Shown here piece by piece: positions 23,577 through 35,158 of a stretch of DNA of 64,000 bases. The notes under the pieces are model-generated. The model saw nothing but the letters and a program-made list of their open reading frames with translations. It was not told where the DNA came from and ran no database searches. This DNA is from Caenorhabditis remanei (lineage: Eukaryota > Nematoda > Chromadorea > Rhabditida > Rhabditidae). Made by a program: the position numbers and the translations under genes. Every line of letters starts with the position of its first letter. Positions within the stretch are counted from its first letter, which is position 1. The stretch covers positions 8,866,001-8,930,000 of the forward strand of contig NC_071328.1 of NCBI RefSeq assembly GCF_010183535.1, in the 5' to 3' direction.

Positions 23577-25241
23577 TTAGAAGTTTGAAGCAGTGGAAGT
23601 CTTTGATTTCATTGAGCTCTTCTTCTCGTTTGTCGTCGTTTCCTTTGTATATAAATCTTGAACAGTTCCAGATTGAGATACGGATGATGACGACTTCGCC
23701 TGAAAATGAGAGTAATGTTTTCACATTTCCTTCTGTTAACGAGTCTTACATTGAAAAGAAGTTTCTTGTTACAACTGAGCAGAGCCATCGGTAGAGCAAC
23801 TTGTGGAGCACAGGAGACGATTTCATCGATACGATTGTAGAGGGCACTGAACGTTTCATTGGTCACCACGAACACCATGAATAGATGGACAATGAGGGAA
23901 GCCTGAAAACAGGTATAAATTAATGGAATGAGTATCTCAACTTACCGTATAAGTAACCAAAATGAGCATTCCGATTTTCAGAGTTTTTCTTTCCGCTTTA
24001 TCAATAATTGACTTGGTCTTGTCACTGACAACCAGAAGACGTTTTTGACGGAGATTGTTGTATGCTACTACATAAAACACAATCGATGACAACGGGAAAA
24101 CGTAGACAGCGATTGTCAGAGGCTGAAAAAAGTAGATTTTTTTAGAACATCAGTCACTTTGAAAGCACAATCTTACCTCGGCCATATCACTTGCCATCAT
24201 CTGAACAGTATTGGTTGCTGCATCATAACGAGTGTAGACTCCGCATAATTTCTGATAAACAATAGACAGAACAAGAGCAAGAAGAGCTGCACAAGTGAGT
24301 GTTCCACGTACAATCCAACATCCGAATGCATTGATCACTTTATGAGGCCAAACAAGAACCATCATTCGATTTAATCCGGCATAAAACAACCATATAGAAG
24401 AGGCGATGCATGTGAACATATTCACTATCATTATCAGTTTTATGTACCAACATTCTTCGAAATCTTCGGCCTGAAAATTCTCTCGTTTTCCTCTGTGATC
24501 CAAACTCTTTGAAAACGTCATCACTAAAACTACGGTATACCACCAGAAACCAACCAAATAGAGTTAATTATAGATGAATGGCGGCTGGAGACAGAGAGAA
24601 ATAATTTGATTTTTTGGAAGTCAGAACATGAGAAAAGAGAACTTTGGTTGTACTTGTTAGCGAGGGTACACTAGAGATCACTTGGCATGTACCAATCAAA
24701 ATGTTGTGTTCTACAGTAATCCTCACCTTTCTATCCATCATTGTTGCAAGTGTTCCCAGTGCATTCACGGCAACAAAACAGTTGAAAGTTCTCATGATGA
24801 TGTAGAAACAAGCCTGAATAGTTCGGTTCAGTTTTTGAATGTCTAGTTTGTGAATTCGAGTATCTGAACAGTCAGTAAAAATGCGATTAGAGACTGTAGT
24901 AACAAATCCGTTGAGTTGAACCTCTCAACTCAACAACATTTACAAATAAACAACATTAAAATGATTCCTAGTTTTCCTTTCTCAAAGATATTATATCCTA
25001 AATGGGGACATACCTTATATTCTGGCTTTGTAGCTCTCCAGAGAACGGCGAAAACCGAAACATTGAGAAAAACGATGAATACATTCAAAATGATTTCTCC
25101 AATGAACATTGCATATTCAACAGTTGATAACCACTTCGGCGCTACCGTACTCCCTCCGTAACTTCCAGATGGAATAGCTGGCCATCCGGGAGATATTGGT
25201 GACGTTGTCACTGTAGACGATTCAGTGAATTTCATGAACAT
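23577..25241 (-). pseudogene. Nematode 7TM chemoreceptor-like gene with an in-frame stop in modelled exon 3
   Basis: Exons: 25241-25014, 24813-24727, 24584-24534, 24470-24177, 24122-23946, 23902-23750, 23699-23577; all are in phase. Seven hydrophobic segments are seen, including VEYAMFIGEIILNVFIVFLN (TM1), RTFNCFVAVNALGTL (TM2), CIASSIWLFYAGLNRMM (TM3), LTIAVYVFPLSSIVFYVV (TM5) and ERKTLKIGMLILVTYT leading into TM6. The tail is Ser/Lys-rich. The layout resembles nematode-specific chemoreceptor families; I cannot assign the class. The small third exon, joined in the correct phase at a good acceptor (CTCCAG), hits TAA at 24564-24566 seven codons in, then stays open in the same frame. The gene may be a recent pseudogene, or that exon may be skipped (24727 to 24470 is also in phase, giving a shorter first extracellular loop). 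The rest looks intact, including a poly(A) signal at 23533-23538. Confidence 0.6.
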
Positions 25242-26092
25242 CTTGAAGAATATAAGAAATAGTGAGAATATTTCAGAGTGATCAAATCCTTTTATAGAGC
25301 CGAGTGGGTGTGTCTTGTTGGTATTGGTAACCAACCAGAAAATAATTGAATATCTCTGACACACGGGCGGTAATTTGGTTTTTCTAGCGGATTATGCTCA
25401 CTTTTCAGATGTAAATTGGAAGTGTATGACTGATAGAAACTCGTGATGAAATATAAGAGTATAGTGATTTATGTTGCAAAAAAAGGAAATCAAAGAGTGG
25501 AAATTTGATTGATTGAGTTGGTTGGGTTCAGTTTTGTTTAGAGATTATAAATGATGAATGTAAGAAACAAAACAGTTGAAATTGGTTTTTCAAGTTGAAC
25601 CACTGGTTAGAAGGCAATTGAAACCTCTAAACAAGAATACATTTTTTGTTACAGTGGTGTTTTATAGCCAAAAAAATTAACAGGCGAGTCTAGACGACGT
25701 CAATGACAGGTGTTCTTGAATTGCTTCTGAAAATTGGACCGTCTGTTTATGAAGAAAACAACAATGAGTCAACTGTGGTTCAGCTATCAAACTTCACGAG
25801 AAATCCTTGAGTCTAAACTTTGGAACAGCTTCACCATTCATCATTGTTATGTTCTCACCCTCCTACATTCTCGACTCCCCAAAAGATGTCCGATATCAAA
25901 ACGGTTTTCCAATTTCAACATTGTAGTATTGAAGATCTCAAAGTACACTTCTCTAGTCACGTAAAATGTTATTTTTGGGAGCCAACATCTCAATTATCTG
26001 AGCATTTTCATGATATCCAAGTTATTTTGCAACGGGCGTAATCAAGTTATGCCCTACGACGGTGTTGGACACAAAAAGTTGCGAAACACTTT
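25242..26092. other. Gene-free stretch
   Basis: Upstream of the 7TM gene and downstream of the small gene at 26103. No gene or repeat supported. Confidence 0.4.
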
Positions 26093-26102
26093 TTTATTGG
26101 TT

Positions 26103-26694
26103 TTACTTTTTTGTAGATATCAGGTTCTCGGGGGTGGTGCTGCGGATGTAAACAGGAGAATAGCATGTGAAGTCTGAAAGACGCCTGAAAAAGTTTGAAT
26201 ACGGCGGATAATTGAATAACATGAAGCTGTCATCAGGTATATCAAAAACTCCTGAAACACAAAATAGGAAGAATGGAAGTTCTAAACAAAAAGTTAAAAG
26301 ATTTCTGGTTAATATCATGAACTTCTTCCTGCGTTTCGGAGAAATCCATTGCGAAACATTGTTTTATGGATGTCAATGAATTTTATAGAGAATCAGATAA
26401 GAATATGATTTTGCTATTCGGATACAACTTCAGAAAAAACTAACAAGAATATGCATTCGGAGCAGTTTGACATTGGTTTCTACGTTTTACTCACCAGAAA
26501 GATTTGAAGAATCTTCCACCTTCCTGATTACTGCTTGGACATTAAATCTTTCAGAGTATCTGAAACGAAAAACATGAAGATATGAGTCATAAGAAATTAA
26601 GATAAGTTTTACACTTTCCCATTAATACACGATGGTTGACTCTTAAGTATTCCGTGTCTTGAAAAACTTGATTATTCGGGTTTTGTGATTTCAT
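26103..26694 (-). CDS. Small novel three-exon gene, 97 aa
   Basis: Exons: 26694-26615, 26559-26495 and 26251-26103. The phases fit exactly (80, 65 and 149 nt; 98 codons with stop). The splice sites are AA|GTGTAA with TTTCAG|A, and CTG|GTGAGT with GTTTCAG|GA. The protein starts MKSQNPNNQVFQDTEY and ends ENLISTKK. It is soluble, without signal peptide or membrane segment, with an aromatic patch (FMLFNYPPYSNFF). AATAAA lies four bases after the stop (26093-26098), and TTTATAAA occurs about 145 bp upstream of the ATG (near 26840). No family recognised. The weakest point is the GTGTAA donor of exon 1. Each exon alone is too short to stand out, so the case rests on phase, splice sites and the poly(A) signal together. 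Confidence 0.55.
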
Positions 26695-27986
26695 TTTCAA
26701 TTTTTTCAAAAAGTTTTATGCATTGCTCTTTATCAGACAGTAAATTGAAGTTTCTATTTGATTGTCTTTTTTGAAATTTGATGATCTGTGTCTCCGATGC
26801 GATCGCGTTTCAAAGTGAAACGAATTCCAATATCATACGTTTATAAAGCGATTGCTCACTATTTTAGAGTAATTTCATTCTTCTCTGTCGTTTCATAAAC
26901 ACTGGTTCATTGCAAGATACACACTCCACAAAAGTTCATAAGAAATAATGACGTAATGTGTCTCTGGGAAAATCACGGACTCTCCGACAACTTTTTTGAA
27001 ACTAGTCAAAGTAGGGGTAGAGGAAATAAGTATTATTTCATTCATATCGTTTTCAAGTTTAGATTATTCATTTTTAGCAGGTCTAAACCAAAGGGGATGT
27101 CCCACTAGAACTATTCTCTGGAACACATTAATTTTGAATTCGAAATTCTGTTTCTCTTTCGAATTTTGTCAATTACATTTTCAATCCTATTTCAACAAAT
27201 CAATAATCTCTAGACAAAGTCATTCCACTTTTCATTTCAAGTCTATCTATCTCTTCCTTCTTTTTCTATTATTACACATTTCGTAGTTCGTGCTCTCTGT
27301 TCTAACACAAGTATAATGAAAAAGCCTTATCTGATTCTCGATCATCAGATATAGTGTTTGAATTGAAGAGATGAAAAAGACAAGTACCTTTTGACTATGT
27401 TTTGATTAATTATGACACGCATGCAGTAAAGCATCAAAACATATCTCTTATCCATTTCTCTCCTATTATTTTTCGAATTTATCCCGCCCTTTTCTGAAGA
27501 GAGTTTGAACGTGACCAGTCATTCATACTTCTTCTTTTTCTCAATTCATTTGGAGACTTCTGTCTTCTTTTTTCAGAAAAATTGTAGTTTTGAATTCAAT
27601 TTGAATATTGAGATATGTCAGAAGAGTACTCAAAAGGAGAATCAATCTCTTTCTTTCAGACTTCGAATTGTCTGTTTTTTCACTTATTCAACCAAAACAA
27701 TAATCGTCTAATTGTTGTGAGAACTCACGATTGTTTTGATCTCTCTCTTGAATCATTCCAGTGAATAATATCTCTCGAATGTCGGTTGAACAAGACCATA
27801 ATATTTTCAAAATATGTAATACGAGAAATCGAACGTTCTCACGTCTTCTTCTTCTATTCTAAAAACTTAGTATTGTCCAAATCTCTGAAATCGATCTGGA
27901 TCGTGACAACTACTTTGTTTTTATTGTTGCTTTTGGATTGTACCTCTTCCTTTCTTCTGCTAAGAAAATGATAATTTCAGACAGAA
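26695..27986. other. Intergenic stretch between divergent small genes
   Basis: Holds a TTTATAAA box near 26840 that could serve the minus-strand gene, and a TTTTCAG-like acceptor at 27974-27980 just before the + gene. Otherwise nothing supported. Confidence 0.4.
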
Positions 27987-28461
27987 ATGTCATCTCCAAA
28001 CACCAACATCTCTCCAACTCAGGGCATTAATCTCCTCCGATCACTTCTCAATGATCCGCACATCAGTCCACAGAAACAACCACAAAAGATTATCGAGACA
28101 CTGGGATCTCGTCCAGTTCCAACTTACGGAAACTGGACAATTGCTCCGAATCAAAACAATTTTCATCAGAGCCAAAACTCTCAGCCAACTTTCGTTCCAG
28201 TTCGTAGATACTTCGTCTACAAGTATCACTACGAGTACTATGATCCCATTCCTCTTCATCATCTTTTCAATACTTCGATGAAGAACCAAAATGAGATCGA
28301 TGAGGACGCTTTTTTGCCTCAGTCAGACCTCTACTGGATGAGAAAGAGACAAGAGCGATACGAGTTTCATAAGAATCAGAAGGGTAAGGTCGAAAAACAA
28401 CTGTATATAAATATTTAGACAAATATATATTTAAAAAAAACCAGTTTCAGAGAAACACTAA
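27987..28461 (+). CDS. Uncharacterised 135-aa protein
   Basis: Exons 27987-28383 and 28451-28461. The ATG lies six bases after an ATTTCAG acceptor, consistent with trans-splicing. The donor AAGG|GTAAGG and acceptor GTTTCAG|AG put the stop three codons into exon 2, so the C-terminus is KNQKEKH. If the intron is retained, the protein ends eight residues later instead. The sequence is Gln/Asn/Pro-rich in the first half (KIIETLGSRPVPTYGNW) and Tyr/His-rich in the middle (RRYFVYKYHYEYYDPIPLHH), followed by a charged tail (YWMRKRQERYEFH). No signal peptide or known domain. Poly(A) signal AATAAA at 28640-28645. Coding character is clear from codon use; function is unknown. Confidence 0.7.
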
Positions 28462-30573
28462 ACCAACCGCAGTCACCTCTCGTTCATCAATCCTCCAACT
28501 ATACTCTCATCAATCAGATACTCCGAAACCCAGGTCTCTGATACGTCGTCACCGGAAATTTCCATTTTTTTGAGTTTTTTCTGTTTTTTGTTCTTATTAA
28601 TATGAAATTAATTCTTCTGTTTCAAACCAATTTTTGTTTAATAAATTGAATGCTCAAAAGAATCCACTCTATCATCCAAAGAGAAAGAAGCTCTCCATCA
28701 GCCGAACTACAAACACATTTTCAGATATTCATATGCATTTGATTCCACCAAAACATTGTTTTGTCGCATACATGTATGAAGCTATTCTATTTTGAATAGA
28801 TATACTACTGGTCCATATTCTGTGTTCATTCAGCTGAACAAACATCACATTTTTGAAAAGGAGGTGCATCTTTTGGCTGATAGTTAAATAATACGTGGTA
28901 TCTTGTTATTCGTTATCATAATTTGATGTTTTGTTCTCATAAAACTTGCATTACTCTTGTTTTTTCAGAACATAATTCGGTTACTCCAAATATTTTTCAT
29001 CTTGAGATTCAAATGCCCATCGCCACATTAGATTCAAATTTTACTGTTAGAAAGGAATGCATTACAATGTAATGGTTCGATAATCTATTCCATCAGATTA
29101 TTGTATCTTCAACCTTATCCATTATAATAGATCGTATTGTTCATAAAATACATCAAAAGGGACCGAATATAATCCGTCCTCTCCTCCTCTTTCTCCTCCT
29201 CTGACCTATTTTATATTACTTTTTTCAACAACTGTTCAAATACTTTTTCGAAATGTCTCTTCACAAACACACCGAAATTCAATCCATTTCCCTCTTGAAA
29301 CTGTCCATAGTAACCCCACCTCACAATTAGTATGTGTCCGAAATGCTGCTCTGACCTCATTGCTTGTTGACAGTTCCTCTCCGGAACATAAAGACTTCGG
29401 CGAGAGAGTGAATACTTTTGAGAGGGTCCAGAGACTCGAAAGAGGTACAGAGAATGAGTCATTTCTCTCTTTTTCTTCCTTGGAGACCTTTCTTCCGAGG
29501 TAATATTTCGTAATTCGAATCCTGTGAAATGACCTTGTCAAGTGAGGAGAAATAGAGAAAGGTCAGCCTGTGTCGGAAGACAACATCCACCGCCATTTGC
29601 ATTGCATATTTCGTTTTTATTCTCATTCGTATTCCTTGTATTTCTTCTCTTTTGTTTTGTTTCAACCTACTTTTTTCTGGTATGTTTTCAAAATATGTAA
29701 TCGTTTTATCCGTTTAAATGTAACTACAGTAACTGAGTTGTTGACTTCTCTTTCAATACCATTCGACGGTTTGTTAATCGCTGGCTTGTTCATCAGGGAA
29801 GTACAATATGGTTTGAGGAAGGATACGCTTATGAAGCAATATTGTATTTGAGAATTCGGTATCCGTGTCCTCGGTTCAAGGTTCTACCGTAAAAAGGTAA
29901 CAAGTTGAGCTACATGTTTGTCACATATTTTCGAATTCACTGATTATATCCTCATAGTTTTCAAATCTTTTATTTCGAATTGTCATTCGAATCCCTATTT
30001 TCAATACATCAATTAACTCTAATCAGAATTCATTTTCTTCTTTTTGAAACCTCAAAAACTGTCATCTGGATCTTTTGAGTCTCTTTCCTTTTTCCCTTCT
30101 TCTCTCACATTTTTCAAAATTCGAAATTCGAAATTCAAAGTGACAGTTTTTTGAATATGACAACCTGTGAAAGCACTCACTTTTCATTTCAACTTTCAAT
30201 ATATTTCCTGCCTTCAATTCAATCAAAATTGTTTATGAAACTGTATTTATTTTTTCAAAAGAAAACGAATCGGTCAATATTTGCATTTGAATTATATAGC
30301 AGGTGACGTGGCACGACTGTGAAAAAAACAAAATAGAAAATGAAAAAGTACAAAAGGAAAAACAGTTTTTCTGCTGAGAATTGAGTACTAAATCAGGATC
30401 TTGGTCTAGGAATAGCTCCGAAACATTGATGGACAGAGGAACATCTGAAAACGTATCACACAGACTTCTTACAATTAGCCGTTCAAGCTAAGTGTTTCTA
30501 TAAATACCAGATTCATCATTCTTATATATAAAAGACAAGTGGGCGTTGTCTGAGGCACTGTCCGCAACGATTT
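28462..30573. other. Gene-free stretch
   Basis: Contains the 3'UTR of the preceding gene to about 28660, then AT-rich DNA. Minus-strand open frames at 29211-29541 have no consistent splice signals and are not supported. Confidence 0.45.
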
Positions 30574-31361
30574 CACAGGTGGTTCGCGATGGAAGCATTG
30601 TGCGTTCGCGCGGTGTCGAATATGGGAGTCATAGGAAACTTATGTGCTAGTTATATGCCTGGTATATGGAAGCATGTGGTGCAGCGGGAAGCATATATGA
30701 CCCACGCGCGATCCGTGTTATTCTTGCGGTTCATCATGTCTACCGACAGCTCGTGCGATGCCCTCGCCTACTAATTCAACCCATTATAACGTGTTGCTAC
30801 TTTGCTATTCCATTCCGAGTCTGTTCAGCTCTATTCTTTATGACATATTCATTTTCTCCGTTTTCAATTTTCATTGAAAACAAATTACGACTATACTTTC
30901 AGTAACAAAAACACGAACAGTTTTCGAGAAAGCACAGAAAGCTATAACTTTTTTTTCGTTGTTTTTTTCTTTTATTCCATTTCTTACCAAAAAAACAGAA
31001 ATGAATCAAAAAAGTTTCAATCACCTAATCAACGAAATGAATGTTTTCCGAAAACCGTATAACACAGTGATGAGCTTCTTACTTTTCTTACTTCGTCTTG
31101 ACAAAAACTTACCGTCTTACCTTTTTCCATCTAAAAATAATTATTATAGCCAATCCGAAGTAAGAAAAATAAAGACGCTCTTACTTTCATGGATCCTATA
31201 TGCGAGCTATATGGAAGCACGCAGGATCCGTGCCACAAGCATCACGCCTCGAAGCATATCACTTCCGCGCGCAAAGCACATCGTTTTATGCGAGCACATG
31301 GGAGGTTATATGCTTCCATTTTGAATATGCCCCATATAGCATCCATCGCGAACCACCTGTG
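30574..31361 (+). mobile_element. TIR element copy A, 788 bp (deletion derivative)
   Basis: The element begins CACAGGTGGTTCGCGATGGA and ends with the reverse complement of that repeat. The two flanking bases are TT on both sides, a possible 2-bp target duplication. Inside are repeated GGAAGCAT / ATGCTTCC motifs. The first 610 or so bases match copy B (reverse orientation) with no visible difference, as do the last 170. Relative to B, a block of about 285 bp is missing at position 31187. No transposase is recognisable, so it is non-autonomous. Confidence 0.85.
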
Positions 31362-31416
31362 TTCGGAAAGAGAAGAGAAACTGAGCCAGCGGGCAAAACC
31401 GAACTAGCATGTTTTT

Positions 31417-31454
31417 GACACGACCGCCGCTTTAGACCACTCGGCCATGCGGGC
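31417..31454 (-). pseudogene. tRNA-Leu-like 5' half (tRNA fragment)
   Basis: On the minus strand the sequence GCCCGCATGGCCGAGTGG followed by TCTAAAGCGGCGGTC matches the acceptor 5' strand, D-arm and anticodon-stem start typical of eukaryotic tRNA-Leu, including the A box TGGCCGAGTGG. The anticodon loop and the 3' half do not continue as a tRNA: no B box with correct spacing and no complementary 3' acceptor strand were found. It is probably a truncated tRNA relic, possibly broken by insertion activity around it. Confidence 0.5.
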
Positions 31455-31489
31455 ACATTCGAAAGTCAATGACCACGTGAATAAAGAGA

Positions 31490-31533
31490 AACCAGCCGGC
31501 TCAACCGCCGAAGGCGGGGGTGACAGGCTGGTT
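31490..31533. repeat. GC-rich hairpin
   Basis: AACCAGCC at 31490-31497 pairs with GGCTGGTT at 31526-31533, and an inner CCGCC-GAA-GGCGG hairpin sits at 31505-31517. It resembles the GC-rich hairpins at 573-647, but lacks an adjoining CTAG. Confidence 0.6.
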
Positions 31534-31690
31534 ATCTCATAAAATACAAGTAATCCCCGTGAATCAAACCATCTGACTCATTACTTTCCGTGTTCGTTTT
31601 ATTCTTCTTTTCTCCTATTCTTCTAGATGATTCTTCTTGTTTTTTCTTCTTCTAGTACTATTTGATGATTCATTCTTATTCTTCTTATTC

Positions 31691-32763
31691 CACAGGTGGT
31701 TCGCGATGGATGCTATATGGGGCATATTCAAAATGGAAGCATATAACCTCCCATGTGCTCGCATAAAACGATGTGCTTTGCGCGCGGAAGTGATATGCTT
31801 CGAGGCGTGATGCTTGTGGCACGGATCCTGCGTGCTTCCATATAGCTCGCATATAGGATCCATGTTTTTACCGTAAACCTGAAACTTGCAACGACACTCC
31901 GCCATTACACCATGGCGTGTTGTTTATCGTAATTGAAACTGCATTTTTTTCAAAGACATTTTCATAATTTTCTCCGTTTTTGAAGATTTTCATGCACTTT
32001 TTGTCAAATTTTGCTGAAAACAAATTACGACTAAATAAAAATTAATTTTTAATTAATGTCCGAAAAGTATAATTTTAATTTTCAAGCTGAATCGCGATTT
32101 TTTAGGAAAAGCTAAATGAAATGAAATGATAAAGTTATCTTATTCCATGAAAGTAAGAGCGTCTTTATTTTTCTTACTTCGGATTGGCTATAATAATTAT
32201 TTTTAGATGGAAAAAGGTAAGACGGTAAGTTTTTGTCAAGACGAAGTAAGAAAAGTAAGAAGCTCATCACTGTGTTATACGGTTTTCGGAAAACATTCAT
32301 TTCGTTGATTAGGTGATTGAAACTTTTTTGATTCATTTCTGTTTTTTTGGTAAGAAATGGAATAAAAGAAAAAAACAACGAAAAAAAAGTTATAGCTTTC
32401 TGTGCTTTCTCGAAAACTGTTCGTGTTTTTGTTACTGAAAGTATAGTCGTAATTTGTTTTCAATGAAAATTGAAAACGGAGAAAATGAATATGTCATAAA
32501 GAATAGAGCTGAACAGACTCGGAATGGAATAGCAAAGTAGCAACACGTTATAATGGGTTGAATTAGTAGGCGAGGGCATCGCACGAGCTGTCGGTAGACA
32601 TGATGAACCGCAAGAATAACACGGATCGCGCGTGGGTCATATATGCTTCCCGCTGCACCACATGCTTCCATATACCAGGCATATAACTAGCACATAAGTT
32701 TCCTATGACTCCCATATTCGACACCGCGCGAACGCACAATGCTTCCATCGCGAACCACCTGTG
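31691..32763 (-). mobile_element. TIR element copy B, 1073 bp (longer copy)
   Basis: It has the same 20-bp terminal repeats (CACAGGTGGTTCGCGATGGA) as copy A, in opposite orientation, and TC on both flanks as a possible 2-bp target duplication. About 780 bp is shared with A at near-perfect identity. The extra block of about 285 bp (roughly 31866-32150) contains a second copy of an AACAAATTACGACTA segment. No transposase frame is present, so another element must supply the enzyme. Confidence 0.85.
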
Positions 32764-34461
32764 TCCTCTCTTCTTTTCCTCTTTTTCTCACTTTTGTTTG
32801 TCTGATCGTTCATCGTTTCGGTTGTTGCTGCAAACACATGTTTCATTTTTGTGTGTGCTGCTTCTTGTTCTCTTTTTTCTATTTTCTGTCTTTTGACCGA
32901 GATAAAGAAAAAGAAAAATTGGTGTTCTTGTTTAAAGTTTTGGAAACAGAAAGTTGGGAGAAGGCGCGTTTTTCCGCTATCCAGGCACCAAACTACAGTA
33001 ATCCTTTTTCGTACTGAAAATATTTTTTGTTAGGACATCTGTTCTCATCTATGTTTGTCTGGATGTCCTACATTTCAGTTTTTCAAACTAGGCATTTCTG
33101 GTCATCCAAAAAATCACATTCTCCACTAAACACCCAAATTTTGTACTAGGTCAAAGTATGGCACACACATGTTTCTTTCCAAACAACAGAAACTAAAGTT
33201 CTTAGCTCATCGACCAAAAACAACAATCCCTTCCTTTCTCCCACTCTCTCTGTTATTGCCTTTTTTCGAAACAATAATATGTATTTCGAAACCAACTTTT
33301 TCTCATTTCGAAATATATTCTCATTTCTATTATTCCCACCTTCTCACCTTTCCTTTCAATACCCTTCTTTCCACCTCTCTATGACCCATTTTGCACAAAA
33401 AAGAGAGTGAGAGACCCCATAAATATTCATTTTCACATTTCGAATCCACAATATTTTCATTCTTTTTTCACCATCTCTTTTTCTCTCCTATCACAATTTC
33501 TCTTGTTTTCGAATTCTCTCTTTTTGGAGGTGTATACCTGGTTACACGTCATCTGGACAATGTTTTTCAAAATTATTTTATTGACTTTTGATGAGACCTT
33601 TTCACTTATCTTTTGAGTTAGAAATTGATTGAGCAACTATAACCTTTTCATTACTTCAATAGATCAAAACTTGACATTGAACTGACAATTCCATGTGTTT
33701 TCGTTTCTCAAGATATTCGTCAAGAGCCTTCTGAAAGAAGCCTTGTGATTCAGAATTGATTGAAATAATTCCAGTGTTGGCCCCTCTTACTCAATTAAAT
33801 GTCAACCTTCAAATTCAATTTCTTTTTTCTTTTCCATTTTTTTTTCGTTTTCATCTTCTTCTTTTCCATACACAAATCTGAAACAAATCCCTATTCCATT
33901 TTCTCTGCGCCTCTCAAACCTCTTCTTTCTTTCCATTTTGTTTCTCAATCTCCATTGACATTATACTTCGATTCTCCTATATAAGGATATAGACTTTTGA
34001 CGTATTAATGATGAGTTGAGAGATTTTGAGACGGAGAAAAATATTCTTTTCTTCTGCTTCAGCTCCTTCTCTTTTTTTAATCTGTTGCTCCGTGAGCTCT
34101 CTCCGCCAACGTCTCCATTATCATCTTATCACCAGGGCAACTGATCACGCCTTCTTCTTTTTCTTCTCTCTTTTTCTTATTTCGCACCTCAAAATGTGTT
34201 GGTGCTTCTGTTCTGGGTCTGATTGTGAGGGGGAATTCTGGAAACAATGAATTCTTCGCAAGTTCAATGTAAATGTCCAGGCGTTTCTTTCCATGTTCCA
34301 GTTCCACCACTTTCAGCGTTTCACCTTCTCACTAGTCAGATCATCGTTTTTTTTCTGAATCAATCAAATTGCGTTTCTTATCATATTTCCCTTTTTTCTG
34401 CTGATTTCTCGAATTTCAATCTTCCAGATCAAACACTACAACAAAACCAGCGAAATCCAGA
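32764..34461. other. Upstream region of the Pmp3-family gene
   Basis: AT-rich, T-rich + strand. A 9-bp inverted pair TAGGACATC (33031-33039) / GATGTCCTA (33062-33070) is present. Several TTTTCAG-like acceptors lie before 34462, including CTTCCAG at 34424-34430, which suggests a 5'UTR intron or trans-splice site. No other gene supported. Confidence 0.4.
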
Positions 34462-35158
34462 ATGGCCGAGGAAAAGATGACTGTCAATGTTCCAGCTGAT
34501 GCTCCAGAAGAGGGACGTGTCTTCGTCATTGAATCGAATCGTCGCGATGAAATGATCAAGTTGGCTCTTCTCATCATTCTCATCATCATCTTCCCAGTAA
34601 GCAACAAATTGCACTAACACTCATCACGCTGCAGTGGATTTCTAATAACATCTCCAGAAAACATTCAAAAGTTCATCTTCAAACGAATCCCAATCACGAG
34701 TTTCCTGTATCCCAAATCCCAGCTTAGTTAACCAACAAGTACACAAAACCTTCTTGTGGTTCAATAAGCAGATCAGCTCTATCATGCATAGACTTTTAGT
34801 TTTTACGAATTTCTCAAAATAGCTGAAAATGATGCTGATATTTGTCAGGTGATCAGAAGACATTAGGCTGATTTTTGATTCAAGAACAAAAAGAAAATCA
34901 TGAAGAGAAACTTAAACCAGTACCGTAAAAGTTTGGAACAGGAAACTGATAGCGAGATGCACGATCATTTTTATGAACAGCAGAGATTTCAAACAAATTC
35001 TGATTTTTCAGCCAGCAGCCGTCGCCGTCCATGCAAACGAATGCAATATGCACGTTTTCATCTCTCTGATCCTCGTCTTCTTCTTCATGATTCCATCATA
35101 CATCCACGCCATCTGGTACTGCTTCTTCCGCAAGCCAACTCAAATGACAATTGCTTAA
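34462..35158 (+). CDS. Pmp3/UPF0057-family small membrane proteolipid
   Basis: Exons 34462-34596 and 35012-35158, phase 0, 93 aa. After a 35-residue acidic cytosolic N-terminus comes TM1 ([18 protein letters not shown]), then the conserved [19 protein letters not shown], and TM2 ([13 protein letters not shown]). The FPP-x-AV core and the I-x-A-x-WY ending are diagnostic of the Pmp3 (UPF0057) family, two-helix proteolipids that modulate membrane potential and salt tolerance in yeast and plants. The splice junction falls between the two prolines. The N-terminus is longer than in the yeast protein (about 55 aa), as in several nematode members. Poly(A) signal AATAAA at 35368-35373. The intron of 415 bp is long for this genome. 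Confidence 0.92.

Larger units (their letters stand above)
31362..31690. other. Spacer between the two inverted element copies
   Basis: This 329-bp spacer is unusually GC-rich for the window on its left side. It holds a tRNA-Leu-like 5' half on the minus strand (31417-31454) and a stable hairpin at 31490-31533. The right side (31570-31690) is a pyrimidine-rich CTT/TTC run. No protein gene. Confidence 0.6.

Noticed and set aside
29211..29541. Minus-strand frames of 83-101 codons
   Set aside because: Two overlapping frames are open at once, with no consistent donor/acceptor pair and no domain.
30589..31324. Several overlapping frames repeated on the other strand at 32112-32748
   Set aside because: They are mirror copies created by the inverted TIR elements and have no recognisable transposase motifs.
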